From: Methanomassiliicoccales archaeon
GTDB taxonomy: Archaea > Thermoplasmatota > Thermoplasmata > Methanomassiliicoccales > JACIVX01
Length of the DNA stretch: 64,000 bases
Reading direction: 5' to 3'
Assembly (NCBI GenBank): GCA_038850735.1
Contig: JAWCLO010000002.1
Span: forward strand, 41,902-105,901
Under the pieces are notes generated by a model. That model did not search any database, was not told where the DNA came from, and saw only the letters and a program-made list of their open reading frames with translations. The stretch's first letter is position 1; the number at the start of each line of letters is the position of its first letter. The position numbers were made by a program, and so were the translations under genes. This document shows positions 27,586 to 36,522 of the stretch, one piece after another.

Positions 27586-29562
27586 ATGAATCAAACGAAG
27601 TTTATCGAGAAGGTTATGGAGGAAAAGAGACGCTTTCCTCCACCGCCGGAATTTGCCCTTAATGCATATATTGGGAGCATTGAGCAATACCAGCAAATGT
27701 ATGATGAATCGATTTCGGATCCAAACGGATTCTGGGAAAAATGGGCAAAGGAACTCGATTGGTTCAAAAGATGGGATGAAGTTTTAAGTTGGGATCCAGA
27801 AAATTTGAAAATAGAGTGGTTCAAAGGGGCGAAATTAAACGCTTCATATAATTGCCTTGACCGGCACACAAGAACGTGGCGGAAGAACAAAGCTGCGATT
27901 ATATGGCAAGGCGAGCAAGAAAATGATGTAAAGGTGTATACCTATCATCAGCTTCTGACAGAAGTATGCAAGTTCGCAAATGTTTTGAAGAAAATGGGAG
28001 TCAGGAAGGGCGATAGAGTCGCAATATACCTGCCTATGATTCCTGAGTTACCTATTGCTATGCTTGCCTGTGCGAGAATAGGTGCCATACATAGCGTCAT
28101 CTTCGGAGGATTTAGTTCAGAATCTCTTAAGGATCGCATCAGAGATAGTCATAGTAAAATTCTGATAACAGCAGATGGCTCGTTCAGAGGTGGAAAACTC
28201 ATAGCACTTAAGAGCAATGGGGACGTGGCCATATCAAAGGAAGAATACGTTGAGAAAATGATTGTCGTGCGGCGGACTGGGATACCCGTGGAAATGAAGG
28301 AGGGACGAGATCTATGGTGGCATGAGTTGATGGAAGAATCTGAGTGTGAATGTCCTGCCGAGCCAATGGACGCAGAAGATCCGCTTTTCATTCTGTATAC
28401 GAGTGGATCGACTGGGAAACCTAAAGGTGTTTTGCATACGACTGCAGGTTATCTTCTATACGTTCTTTTGACTTTCAAATGGATTTTCGATTATCACGAA
28501 GAAGACACGTATTGGTGTACTGCAGACATTGGATGGATAACTGGTCATAGTTACATTGTTTATGGTCCTCTAGCCGCAGGCGCGACCGTGGTTATGTTCG
28601 AGGGCATTCCAACATATCCATCTCCAGATAGATATTGGCGGATAATTGAAAAATTCAAAGTAACAATCTTTTACACAGCGCCAACCGCGATTCGCTCATT
28701 AATGCGCGAGGGAGATCATTGGCCTCGTTCAAGAGATTTATCAAGCTTGCGACTGTTGGGATCTGTCGGTGAAGCAATTAACCCAGAAGCTTGGATATGG
28801 TATTATAACGTGATCGGAGGTGGCCGATGTCCTATTGTAGATACTTGGTGGCAAACTGAAACGGGCGGAGTTTTGATTACACCGTTACCTGGTGCAATTA
28901 CCCTCAAGCCAGGATGTGCAACAAAACCTTTCTTTGGTATTGAACCAGCCATATTAAGAGAAGACGGATCGGAGGCTGATACGAATGAGGGTGGCTATCT
29001 TGTTATAAAGAAACCCTGGCCTGGAATTATGCGTACCGTCTATGGCCAACACGAACGGTTCAGAGAGATCTACTGGTCAAAATTCCCAGGGTTCTATCTA
29101 ACTGGAGATGGGGCAAGAAAGGATGAAGATGGGGATATTTGGATTATGGGACGGGTGGATGATGTCATAAAAGTATCAGGTCATAGAATAGGCGCAGCAG
29201 AGGTTGAAAGCGCGCTAGTAAGCCACAAGGATGTTGCAGAGGCTGCAGTTGTTCCGATCCCACACCCAATAAAGGGCGAAGCGATTTTCGCATTCGTTAC
29301 ATTGAAGACGGGTGTGAAAGAAAGTGAAGAGCTGAAACGAGAACTCGTGGGGCATGTGAGACAACAGGTAGGTCCAATAGCAGCGCCTGAAATAATCCAA
29401 TTTGCGGGTGCCCTCCCAAAAACTCGTAGTGGAAAGATCATGAGACGCATTTTGAGAAAAATTGCATCGGGTTCGGTGGAAGACTTGGGTGATACGACAA
29501 CGCTTGCTGATCCTTCGGTTGTTGAAAAGTTAATTGCATCCAGGAGGGAGCTGATAAAATGA
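27586..29562 (+). CDS. acs: Acetyl-CoA synthetase (AMP-forming)
   Basis: An ANL-superfamily enzyme that activates acetate (or propionate) through acyl-AMP. Signatures: [54 protein letters not shown], and the C-terminal [12 protein letters not shown] whose lysine is the catalytic and acetylation site. I start at ATG 27586 (658 residues), preceded by TTGGAGGGAA; an open frame continues eleven codons upstream without such a site. The next gene overlaps the stop by four bases. Confidence 0.95.
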   Translation: MNQTKFIEKVMEEKRRFPPPPEFALNAYIGSIEQYQQMYDESISDPNGFWEKWAKELDWFKRWDEVLSWDPENLKIEWFKGAKLNASYNCLDRHTRTWRKNKAAIIWQGEQENDVKVYTYHQLLTEVCKFANVLKKMGVRKGDRVAIYLPMIPELPIAMLACARIGAIHSVIFGGFSSESLKDRIRDSHSKILITADGSFRGGKLIALKSNGDVAISKEEYVEKMIVVRRTGIPVEMKEGRDLWWHELMEESECECPAEPMDAEDPLFILYTSGSTGKPKGVLHTTAGYLLYVLLTFKWIFDYHEEDTYWCTADIGWITGHSYIVYGPLAAGATVVMFEGIPTYPSPDRYWRIIEKFKVTIFYTAPTAIRSLMREGDHWPRSRDLSSLRLLGSVGEAINPEAWIWYYNVIGGGRCPIVDTWWQTETGGVLITPLPGAITLKPGCATKPFFGIEPAILREDGSEADTNEGGYLVIKKPWPGIMRTVYGQHERFREIYWSKFPGFYLTGDGARKDEDGDIWIMGRVDDVIKVSGHRIGAAEVESALVSHKDVAEAAVVPIPHPIKGEAIFAFVTLKTGVKESEELKRELVGHVRQQVGPIAAPEIIQFAGALPKTRSGKIMRRILRKIASGSVEDLGDTTTLADPSVVEKLIASRRELIK

Positions 29563-30254
29563 TTGCATTAATAAGATTATACCCAGGAAATAAGGAAGAT
29601 GCCCAGGAAATTTGGAAGTACATTGAAGAACGCGTAGGGAATGCTCCGAGAAAGGGTATCAAATCTCTTTTCATATCTATGCAGTCTAAAGCAACATTCG
29701 TCTCGCTCTTTGTTCAAGCTGAAGACGTCGAGAGTGTAGGAGATTTGCTGGTAAATGAAATCGGGGGTTGCAAGCACATTGTAGACACAAGAACATTCCC
29801 TCTTCTTAAATTCGCTTTCTTGCCAACACCGAAGAAAAAGGTCGAGAAGGCGAAAAGATATAGCATTATGATCAAAACAAAACCATCGGAATATTATAGA
29901 GTTTACAAAGAAGTTCTGGATATTCGTCCAAGCCAAGACGCATTTATCGGATTTGTTGGCTTCCTACTTGGGGATTACGATGTTCTTGTTTCTCTTGTTT
30001 CGAATTCCCAGAAGAGAGCAGAAGAGTTCGCAAGGGACAGGTTATCGCAAATAAAAGGCGTAGAAGACATCAGGATCTTTCCCATCAAGAAATCGCAACT
30101 TTTGATCTCTCTCGATGAATGGAGAATGTTCCAACGGGCTCTCCTGTTCGTGCCTTCATGGATCACAGATGAAATCAAAGATGAATTCGCTTTTGGATCC
30201 TACATGACGGATGAGGATATTCACCTTAGTGGTGCAATGAAAGATGAAGCTTGA
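29559..30254 (+). CDS. Tandem Lrp/AsnC-like (RAM/ACT) ligand-binding protein coupled to acs
   Basis: The 231-residue protein seems to contain two alpha-beta repeats of the Lrp/AsnC effector-domain type: residues 1-85 and 95-185. The second ends with the characteristic [10 protein letters not shown] strand. No DNA-binding helix-turn-helix is present. The ATGA overlap with acs indicates translational coupling. I infer a small-molecule sensor or regulator acting with acetyl-CoA synthetase, but no such role is proven. Confidence 0.65.
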   Translation: MIALIRLYPGNKEDAQEIWKYIEERVGNAPRKGIKSLFISMQSKATFVSLFVQAEDVESVGDLLVNEIGGCKHIVDTRTFPLLKFAFLPTPKKKVEKAKRYSIMIKTKPSEYYRVYKEVLDIRPSQDAFIGFVGFLLGDYDVLVSLVSNSQKRAEEFARDRLSQIKGVEDIRIFPIKKSQLLISLDEWRMFQRALLFVPSWITDEIKDEFAFGSYMTDEDIHLSGAMKDEA

Positions 30255-30456
30255 TCAAGTATGGGACATTTAATGAGATCTTCGATGGAGCGTGCTGAGC
30301 TGTTATCTACTCGGCAAGAGCATCACAATGCAACCAAATTCCTTAATTAATCTTTCAGCCGGCAGTAGATATCTGTTTTGCTCTTATTAGAGGATACTTC
30401 ATCGAAATTAGTGATAAAAAAATCAGAGATGGATAAAAAAATTATGGGTGAGAGCT

Positions 30457-30684
30457 CTAATCCTCTTCTTCGTTCTCTTCATCCCCCTCGCCTTCTTCAT
30501 AGTCCTCTTCTTCGATTTCCTCATAGCCTAGAAACTCTTCCAGTGCGTCCCTTGCTTCAGCGAGAATACTGAGTGCTCTCTTGCTTCGTCCCTCCTCAAT
30601 AAGATCCATAGCCTTCTCGATGTTCTCCAGGATCTCATCAAGATCATCACTCATCTCATCAAAATAATCGCCAAGACTTCTCAC
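30457..30684 (-). CDS. Small hyperacidic helical protein
   Basis: Starting at GTG 30684, with GGTGAT just upstream, the product has 75 residues. Residues 5-50 are a heptad-like helix (ILENIEKAMDLIEEG); the last 20 are almost only Glu, Asp, Gly and Tyr. I recognise no family. The ribosome-binding site and strong composition bias argue for a real gene; the acidic tail could bind basic proteins or RNA-free ribosomal proteins, which is speculation. Confidence 0.55.
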   Translation of the reverse strand: MRSLGDYFDEMSDDLDEILENIEKAMDLIEEGRSKRALSILAEARDALEEFLGYEEIEEEDYEEGEGDEENEEED

Positions 30685-30772
30685 CGCTATCACCCATCAG
30701 CGATTTCAATATTGTAGCAATAGGTATAAATGGTCTTCCTCAAGTGAATTCTGACTTGGATGCATTTGTACG

Positions 30773-31465
30773 TCAGCGAGCTCTCGATTGGACACGAGGC
30801 TCGATGAGCGTCCAGAGCCAATCAGCAAATTCCCTCGGGTTCTTTGTCTGTATCAAGACTTCGCCAGGGCCCCTGATCCGCGTGACCAAGCCCTCACCGC
30901 TCAGAACAGTCTCCTTGATGCCGCCAAATTTTTCAACTCTGTAAGAGCATGAATCACTGAATGCAACGATATGGAAATTATCAACAACTAGTTCCTCTTC
31001 AGGTCTTAAAACATGCCTGTCGATTGCTCCAAACGTATTAATGAAGAGCTCCCCTGTACCTGTTGCCCTTATCATGAACAATCCTTGACCAAAGAGCCCT
31101 TTTGTAAACCCTTCCCATTTGATATCGAGATCGACCGTGGGTGAAGACGCTACGTATGATTCTTTTCGAATGATCCAGCCACTCATACCCTCAAGTCTGA
31201 TATGTTCTATATCCCCTATAGGTGCAGAAACGAAAGCAACCTCACCAGGACCACCTCTTGCAATAAAATCAGTAACCCAGAACGACTGACCACCTAAGAC
31301 TTTCAATGCCAGTGATCCTAGGACACCTGATCTAGCTCTTGTTCTCACTTCAATATTGGGTGTCATGTAAGTCATTGCGCCAGATTCACCAACAACGGAT
31401 TCTCCATCCCTTAATCTCAAAACAACCATAGAATATGAAGGCTTATATTTGATTTCATAATCCAT
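30773..31465 (-). CDS. AIM24-family protein
   Basis: The 230-residue protein is a full AIM24 (TIGR00266) beta-barrel protein: VVGESGAMTYM near residues 24-34, GGPGEVAFVSAP, and GLFMIRATGTGELFINTFG. Family members are widespread in archaea and bacteria, and a yeast homologue is mitochondrial, but biochemical function is unknown. A TATA box 26-30 bases before the ATG suggests a leaderless single-gene transcript. Confidence 0.92.
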   Translation of the reverse strand: MDYEIKYKPSYSMVVLRLRDGESVVGESGAMTYMTPNIEVRTRARSGVLGSLALKVLGGQSFWVTDFIARGGPGEVAFVSAPIGDIEHIRLEGMSGWIIRKESYVASSPTVDLDIKWEGFTKGLFGQGLFMIRATGTGELFINTFGAIDRHVLRPEEELVVDNFHIVAFSDSCSYRVEKFGGIKETVLSGEGLVTRIRGPGEVLIQTKNPREFADWLWTLIEPRVQSRAR

Positions 31466-31487
31466 GGTATATCAAGAAGAATAACGG

Positions 31488-31496
31488 ATATAAATA
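31488..31496 (-). promoter_or_regulatory. TATA box of the AIM24-family gene
   Basis: TTATTTATATCC on the minus strand is centred close to 27 bases before the ATG at 31465, the spacing expected for a leaderless archaeal transcript. Confidence 0.55.
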
Positions 31497-31664
31497 ACTC
31501 TGGGCAGATTGAGCTGGCTCCAACTACCATAGTAATGTGACAGTTGTCAAGATATTTTCTATGATTCAAACTTGAAAATTCCATGAGTACATCATATCCA
31601 TTTGACTGCTCAAAAAGCCCTGACATTGAATTGGGCAATCAAATTGGATAACTATACAATTAGA

Positions 31665-31737
31665 TGGGTCCGTCCAGATTTGAACTGGAGTCACCAGCAC
31701 CCCAAGCTGGGAGGATTCCAAGCTACCCCACGGACCC
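31665..31737 (-). tRNA. tRNA-Pro (GGG)
   Basis: On the minus strand acceptor GGGTCCG pairs with CGGACCC; the discriminator is A. Anticodon loop TTGGGGT (anticodon GGG) sits on CCAGC/GCTGG; T arm CCAG-TTCAAAT-CTGG. 73 bases, no intron, no CCA. It begins 17 bases after the rpoN stop, so it is probably the 3' end of the ribosomal operon transcript. Confidence 0.95.
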
Positions 31738-31754
31738 ATCGATAAGATGAAGAA

Positions 31755-31946
31755 TTAACCGAGCGGAATAATCTCATCGATCAATTCTGCGTGAGAAATG
31801 ATCATTCGCCGGCAGCAGTAACGCTTCACACCGAGATCATCGAGGACCTGTTTTGGGTCTTCGCCAAGCTGTACTCTGCGGATGAATGTCTGATATATAC
31901 TTCCTATGACCTTTCCACAGGTAAAACATCTTACCGGTATTATCAT
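31755..31946 (-). CDS. rpoN: RNA polymerase subunit N (Rpo10)
   Basis: The product from ATG 31946 has 63 residues and begins [12 protein letters not shown]; the zinc site is completed by YCCRRM near residue 45. This is the archaeal homologue of eukaryotic RPB10, part of the Rpo3/10/11/12 assembly platform. GGTGAT lies just before the ATG; the frame stays open for 14 codons upstream into uS9 but lacks a site there. It closes the eL18-uL13-uS9 operon. Confidence 0.96.
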   Translation of the reverse strand: MIIPVRCFTCGKVIGSIYQTFIRRVQLGEDPKQVLDDLGVKRYCCRRMIISHAELIDEIIPLG

Positions 31947-31953
31947 GTCTGCA

Positions 31954-32355
31954 TCACCTGTAAGATTTTTGTCTCTTCTTCCTCGCACCGCGTCCGAGCG
32001 GTTTCTTCGGCAACTTTCTTCGCGGGTCGCTGATCAATAACGAGCGGTCATATTGTTTGAACATCTTTGCTAGATCTTCATCTCCAAAAAACTGAACAAG
32101 AGCCTTCGCTATAGCCGTTCGAGACGCTTCCGCCTGCCCCATCACACCTCCACCTTGAACATTTACCTCGATGTCAACTGTTGATGCTTTCTCTCCCACA
32201 AGGATTAGGGGTTCCATGATTTTCAGTCTTGCCATTTCGGGTGAATAAATATTGAGCGGTATGCTATTGATTCTGACAATCCCAGAACCCTTTCTGATCA
32301 CAGCTCTAGCGATCGCAGTTTTTCTCTTACCAGTAGTATTTATAATGTCAACCAT
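31954..32355 (-). CDS. rps9: Ribosomal protein uS9
   Basis: 133 residues with [13 protein letters not shown] at the N-terminus, [19 protein letters not shown] in the middle and a basic C-terminal tail ending KKRQKSYR that reaches the P-site tRNA. Length and motifs match archaeal uS9. It starts four bases after the uL13 stop. Confidence 0.97.
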   Translation of the reverse strand: MVDIINTTGKRKTAIARAVIRKGSGIVRINSIPLNIYSPEMARLKIMEPLILVGEKASTVDIEVNVQGGGVMGQAEASRTAIAKALVQFFGDEDLAKMFKQYDRSLLISDPRRKLPKKPLGRGARKKRQKSYR

Positions 32356-32359
32356 CGGG

Positions 32360-32776
32360 TCACCTCACATTAGAACCAAGATAGCCTGAAACTTCTGATA
32401 AAGTTACAAACTTACCAGTGATCTGCTTGACAGCTTCGTCGATTTTCTCCATCGGAACTGATGCGAATTCCTCTGGAATGCCCACGTATACCTTAAGCCG
32501 ACGATATGCCTCTTTACCACTAGGCTTATTGTAAGGAATCATGCCACGAACAACCCTCTTCAAGATCAAATCTGATCTTCTTGGGTAGTATGGACCGCGA
32601 AGATTCTTGCCTCTTTCTCTCTTCTGCTTATATTGTGCAAAAACCATTTCTTTTTTCCCCACAATCACAGCTTTTTCAGCATTAACGACGACAATTTCTT
32701 CACCATTCAGTAGTCTCTCTGCTATGTTGCTACAAAGTCTTCCAAGCACATGTCCCTCAGCGTTGATGACTGCCAT
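32360..32776 (-). CDS. rpl13: Ribosomal protein uL13
   Basis: 138 residues beginning MAVINAEGHVLGRLCSNIA, with GPYYPRRSDLILKRVVRGMIPY in the middle; both are typical of archaeal uL13. Located between eL18 and uS9 in the conserved archaeal order, four bases after eL18. Confidence 0.97.
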   Translation of the reverse strand: MAVINAEGHVLGRLCSNIAERLLNGEEIVVVNAEKAVIVGKKEMVFAQYKQKRERGKNLRGPYYPRRSDLILKRVVRGMIPYNKPSGKEAYRRLKVYVGIPEEFASVPMEKIDEAVKQITGKFVTLSEVSGYLGSNVR

Positions 32777-32780
32777 TTTC

Positions 32781-33146
32781 TCACCCCATTATGACAACAT
32801 CGCTACCATCAGGATGTTCGCTGATCAGTTGCTCTATAGTCATGCTCTTTCCACCTGCTTCGCGAATCTTCTTTTCTGCTGATGAAGAGAATCTATAAGC
32901 AGCCACTGTCACTTTCTTGGTTATGTTGCCAGCACCGAGTACCTTGCCCGGAACAACGACTACAGATCCTTCCTCGGAGTACCGTTCGAGCTTGCTGAGA
33001 TTGACTTCTGCCCAGTTTCTTCTTGGCTTCTCAAGCCTCTCGGCAATGTCTCGCCAGATTTCCACATCCCTCTCCCTTGAGTGCTTTTTCAGCGATTCTA
33101 TGAGGAGAACGAGATTTGGATCGGTTTTCTTAATTTTCTTCATCAT
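32781..33146 (-). CDS. rpl18e: Ribosomal protein eL18
   Basis: 121 residues with the family features WRDIAERLEKPRRNWAEVN and VVVPGKVLGAGNITKKVTVAA. It is the first gene of the eL18-uL13-uS9-RpoN operon. In many archaea uS13, uS4, uS11 and rpoD precede eL18; they are absent here and a TATA-like box lies directly upstream, so the operon is shortened. Confidence 0.96.
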   Translation of the reverse strand: MMKKIKKTDPNLVLLIESLKKHSRERDVEIWRDIAERLEKPRRNWAEVNLSKLERYSEEGSVVVVPGKVLGAGNITKKVTVAAYRFSSSAEKKIREAGGKSMTIEQLISEHPDGSDVVIMG

Positions 33147-33475
33147 TCTGACTCTCCCGACATTGGTAAAAGGCTTTAATGGGGACTCCTTTTATAAAGT
33201 TTTGCTCACACGTATTTGGTGGAAATCGTTCCAGGCGATCGGTCACGGCGTTTTGTTCTTTCGAGTACATTCTGTAGGCTTGAATTTTAGTCTGAAAACC
33301 AAAGTTTGAACTGACTTTGATTGCAATTAAAAAAGGAGGACCTATCAGCACCGACAGTTCATAAGTTGGATTATCCTTAATATATCACTAATCAAAGTGA
33401 CGGATAAAATTTATTCTATCTTGATACAATTAAATACGACTTATTTCATAATCTTGCGATACCCGGAGGCGCATA
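33147..33475. other. Divergent promoter region between eL18 and the endonuclease IV-like gene
   Basis: About 330 bases. The left part holds the eL18 TATA box. The right part is AT rich, with ACAATTAAATACG about 45 bases before ATG 33476 as a possible TATA box and GGAGG nine bases before that ATG. No supported reading frame. Confidence 0.45.
33189..33200 (-). promoter_or_regulatory. TATA box of the eL18 operon
   Basis: ACTTTATAAAAG on the minus strand lies about 48 bases before the eL18 ATG, followed by a GGGAG element before the start. It supports independent transcription of eL18-uL13-uS9-RpoN-tRNA-Pro. Confidence 0.5.
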
Positions 33476-34510
33476 ATGATTCGGTTTGGTCCGGCTGGGA
33501 TTCCTCTTTCTTGCAAAGGTAGAACCTTAAAGGACGGTATTGAAGACGTGCATACACTAGGTCTCAATGCAATGGAAATCCAAATGGTAAGAGTTAACGT
33601 CATTGATCGTCCACCAGAAGAAGAAGAAATAGGATCGACGCCAATGAAGCTCGAAAATGATCTAGTAGTCGGCATAATGAGAAAAAAGGGCAAAAAGGAA
33701 ATTATGATAGTAGATCCTTTCGAAAAGATCAAACCAGATGATGATTTGGTTGTACTTGCATCGGGTCTTGCACAGAATTTCGAAGAACTATCAATTCTGG
33801 GCAAAATGGGTAAAGAACTTGACGTTCAACTATCAATGCATACGCCGTATTACATGGACCTCATAAGCAATAATGAGATGACAGAGAAAAGCATCAATAG
33901 CATGAAATGGGCCGCTACGATGACGAATGTGTTAGAGGGACAGATGGTCGTAAGCCATATTGGACTTTATGGAGAAATGGGTAAGAAAAAGGCGCGTGAA
34001 AATGTCTTGGCGAATCTCTACAAACTGCTTGAATGGTGGAAAGATATGGAAATTAGACCGTCCCTCGGGCTTGAAACTAGCGGGAGACAAGAAGTATTCG
34101 GAAGTTTGGAAGAGATTTTGGATATTTGCGATGAACTTAAAGAGATCGTTCCCGTCGTGAATTTTGCACACCTCCATGCACGTGAGAATGGAATACTGAG
34201 AGAGCCTCAAGACTTCGCAGAGGTTTTTGATTCGACGAGCGGTTACGTCAATGGGCATCACTATGTTCATTTTGCCGGCGTAGAACATGAAGGAGGAAAT
34301 GAAAAAAGAGTAACTCCTATCAAAAAGGGCGATTTGAGATTTGAACCGCTCGCAGACTATTTGGCAGAATGTATGCCCAATGTCACCATAATCTCGAGTT
34401 CGCCCCTACTCGAGCATGATGCAATGTACATGAAAGTCATCTTTGAAAGGGCTCTCATGAAGAAACTGATGAAATCCAGTAAGGCGAAAAAGACCGAGTG
34501 CGAGGAGTAA
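33476..34510 (+). CDS. Endonuclease IV-like TIM-barrel protein
   Basis: The 344-residue protein belongs to the xylose isomerase-like AP-endonuclease family: MIRFGPAGIPLSCKG at the start, HTPYYMDL, VVSHIGLYG, LETSGR, HLHAREN and HYVHFAG carry the metal-ligand His and Glu positions expected of Nfo. A role in abasic-site repair is plausible; a sugar isomerase relative is possible since the next gene is a sugar phosphate isomerase. A GGAGG site precedes the ATG. Confidence 0.8.
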   Translation: MIRFGPAGIPLSCKGRTLKDGIEDVHTLGLNAMEIQMVRVNVIDRPPEEEEIGSTPMKLENDLVVGIMRKKGKKEIMIVDPFEKIKPDDDLVVLASGLAQNFEELSILGKMGKELDVQLSMHTPYYMDLISNNEMTEKSINSMKWAATMTNVLEGQMVVSHIGLYGEMGKKKARENVLANLYKLLEWWKDMEIRPSLGLETSGRQEVFGSLEEILDICDELKEIVPVVNFAHLHARENGILREPQDFAEVFDSTSGYVNGHHYVHFAGVEHEGGNEKRVTPIKKGDLRFEPLADYLAECMPNVTIISSSPLLEHDAMYMKVIFERALMKKLMKSSKAKKTECEE

Positions 34511-34517
34511 GATAGCC

Positions 34518-35063
34518 GTGGAATTAACCGATGTAATTTCATATATCACTAAAGAAGTTCACGAGACGCTCGAGAAGATTGATCCACAAACTGTAGAAGA
34601 AGTTATTAATTCGATCATCAACGCGGAGAAGGTATTCATCTATGGAGTAGGGCGATCTGGTCTTGTTGGTCAAGGGTTTGCAGTAAGACTTGTCCAAATG
34701 GGACTTGACGTTCATTTCATAGGTGAGATGACGACACCAATCGTTGAAGAGCGGGACGTTGTCATAATCGTATCGAATACGGGCGAAACAATGTCTGCAA
34801 TTCAAACAGCAAACATCGTGAGAAGAGTCGGCGCAAAGGTTATTGCTGTAACCTCCAACATCCATTCAAAATTGGGTCAGGCAGCAAACCTTATTGTGGA
34901 AATTTCGCCAAAAAAGGATGAACAGCGCAAGAAACTCGCACCCCTTGGGACGCTATTTGAAGATGCTGCATTTATATTCTTTGACTGCATAGTGCCTCTT
35001 TTGATGTCAAAACTGGATCAGAATGAGACATCACTCCGTCGGCGACACGCGATTTGGGTTTGA
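34518..35063 (+). CDS. hxlB: 6-phospho-3-hexuloisomerase
   Basis: A SIS-domain protein of 181 residues: FIYGVGRSGLVGQGFAVRL and VIIVSNTGETMSA are the sugar-phosphate binding loops, and the C-terminal LGTLFEDAAFIFFD is family-specific. It interconverts hexulose 6-phosphate and fructose 6-phosphate in the ribulose monophosphate pathway that many archaea use to make ribose. The hexulose phosphate synthase partner is not in the window. GTG start. Its 3' end overlaps the convergent JAMM gene by 33 bases. Confidence 0.9.
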   Translation: MELTDVISYITKEVHETLEKIDPQTVEEVINSIINAEKVFIYGVGRSGLVGQGFAVRLVQMGLDVHFIGEMTTPIVEERDVVIIVSNTGETMSAIQTANIVRRVGAKVIAVTSNIHSKLGQAANLIVEISPKKDEQRKKLAPLGTLFEDAAFIFFDCIVPLLMSKLDQNETSLRRRHAIWV

Positions 35064-35693
35064 CTTAATTACTTTTTTTCTTACGCAAGTTCCGTAATAT
35101 GGATTTTCGTATTCATCCCAATAAATTGCAAAAATTCTATTTTTTATTCGTTTCCCTTCAAGGTAAAATGCCTTGATTTCCATATTCATGGGGTCGATAA
35201 CAATTGCTGAATGGGCACGATCACCAAAATACGTCCTTTGGGTATAGAGATCCGTACTGGACATGAAACAGCCATGTCCTGGATGCGAGTGGTACCAACC
35301 CGTAACAATGTAATTGAACCCTGCATCTTCGAGCGCTTGGAATAATTTTTCGAAAGCCCCTCTGTCAAATCGCACGTTCACAAACGTTGACTCGAGATCA
35401 GTCGTAACGATATCCTTTACGAGACTATAGATTCTGCCATTCTCTTTGTATACCCATCCAAGAAGAAGCCCCATCGCCTCCTTTTGTTCACCAGCATATC
35501 TTATTGAATGATTCCTCATTTTCTCCTCGGCAATTCTCGAAACGTACAATTCAAATCCATTCCTTTCCTGCGTAGAGTACTCTCTCAAGTCTTCCTCGCT
35601 TAACCATTTGTGTGGCTTTATTCGCTCGAGGGGTGGTGCTGCTCTCTCCTCTATCTCGATGCTTTCCGCATTCAAAATACGCGGAGTTTTCAA
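35031..35693 (-). CDS. JAMM/MPN+ isopeptidase, Rpn11-like, of the ubiquitin-like cassette
   Basis: The 220-residue protein has a complete JAMM zinc site: E72 in KEAMGLLLG, H135 and H137 in WYHSHPG, S145 and D148 in MSSTD, with the exact H-x-H-x7-S-x2-D spacing. The stretch HSHPGHGCF closely resembles Rpn11/CSN5, including the cysteine before the serine. It presumably cuts isopeptide bonds after the modifier's Gly-Gly. Residues 1-47 are an unassigned extension. Last gene of the cassette; overlaps E2 by four bases (ATGA) and hxlB tail to tail by 33 bases. Confidence 0.93.
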   Translation of the reverse strand: MKTPRILNAESIEIEERAAPPLERIKPHKWLSEEDLREYSTQERNGFELYVSRIAEEKMRNHSIRYAGEQKEAMGLLLGWVYKENGRIYSLVKDIVTTDLESTFVNVRFDRGAFEKLFQALEDAGFNYIVTGWYHSHPGHGCFMSSTDLYTQRTYFGDRAHSAIVIDPMNMEIKAFYLEGKRIKNRIFAIYWDEYENPYYGTCVRKKVIKSNPNRVSPTE

Positions 35694-36199
35694 TCAGATT
35701 TCACCACTTTGGGTAAAGGCGAATAGACAATCGGTGGTATCCTTATCTTCGAATGATTGAAATACGCCGCAGCTGCGGTGCAACTCTCAGTTCCAAATGG
35801 ACTTGAAGGATTTGGCGAAATCAAAAGGGCTTCGATACCTTTGATGAATGATAACAGTGTTGAATTGAAGCTCCATTCATCCAGCAATTTTGTGCAGAGA
35901 TGACCCCCGTCATCTGGCATCATGATATTAGGATGAAAAATCGGCGTCTTCCACCTTACCATAGGTTTCTCAAAAGGATAATTTCTCCCGATCAGAATGT
36001 TGAAACGGTGCTCATACCGCGTCTCTATTCCGTCATCTGTAAATACAAGTCCAGGAACCCCTTTAAGTTCAATTTCAATTTCAATAGGAAAAGAGCGGAG
36101 ATCACCGTCAGGCAGCGCGATAGGGCGTCTCAAATAACGAGCACAAACACTGAGCTCGTTTAGTAATCTTGCCTTCAAGATGTCAGGTGGGAGGGACAT
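35690..36199 (-). CDS. E2-like ubiquitin-conjugating enzyme
   Basis: The 169-residue protein is a UBC fold with canonical features: YPFEKPMVRWKTPIFHPN with the HPN triad at 89-91, catalytic C102 in GGHLCTKLL, the conserved tryptophan of DEWS (W109), and LLISPNPSSPF (126-135) of the post-active-site helices. This is far closer to eukaryotic E2 layout than to divergent bacterial UBC domains. The ATG follows the modifier's TAA without a gap, so the two are translated together. Confidence 0.94.
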   Translation of the reverse strand: MSLPPDILKARLLNELSVCARYLRRPIALPDGDLRSFPIEIEIELKGVPGLVFTDDGIETRYEHRFNILIGRNYPFEKPMVRWKTPIFHPNIMMPDDGGHLCTKLLDEWSFNSTLLSFIKGIEALLISPNPSSPFGTESCTAAAAYFNHSKIRIPPIVYSPLPKVVKSD

Positions 36200-36439
36200 T
36201 TATCCGCCCTCTGGATCTGGTATCAGTTCAAGTTCATCATTGTTCAGAAGACCTGCTTCGGCCACGGTTTGCTGTCCCCGCAGTAGCCTTTTGCCTCTTC
36301 TCAAAACATACGCTCCTGCATCTTTTTCCCAATAGCCAGCGGCTCCCTCTATGATATCGTCAATCGTGTTTTCGCTTTCTAGTTCCATCTCAACAGTTGC
36401 ACCCGACTCCGCATTTCGCACTTTGACCCTCAACGACAT
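36200..36439 (-). CDS. Ubiquitin-like modifier ending in Gly-Gly
   Basis: From ATG 36439 the protein has 79 residues and a beta-grasp layout. MSLRVKV matches the first ubiquitin strand, ENTIDDII the helix start (ubiquitin DTIENV), and LRRGKRLLRG the K48 loop. It ends LIPDPEGG with no residues after Gly-Gly, so no maturation is needed. Lysines are only at 6, 39 and 50; 6 and 50 align with ubiquitin K6 and K48. GTGAT precedes this ATG; an in-frame ATG at 36475 would add twelve residues. Confidence 0.93.
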   Translation of the reverse strand: MSLRVKVRNAESGATVEMELESENTIDDIIEGAAGYWEKDAGAYVLRRGKRLLRGQQTVAEAGLLNNDELELIPDPEGG

Positions 36440-36504
36440 TATATCACAGACAGTTGGAAGTTCTAAAGTCACCATTAAAACTTTTCATCACAGTTAATTA
36501 TTCG

Positions 36505-36522
36505 ATTCTCACAGATGAGAAT
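36505..36522. promoter_or_regulatory. Hairpin between the E1 and modifier genes
   Basis: ATTCTCA (36505-36511) and TGAGAAT (36516-36522) are perfect arms around a four-base loop, in the 120-base gap before the modifier's likely start. An AATAATTAACTG stretch on the minus strand (36491-36502) could be an internal TATA box. Together they could let the modifier be made in excess of E1. Confidence 0.4.
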
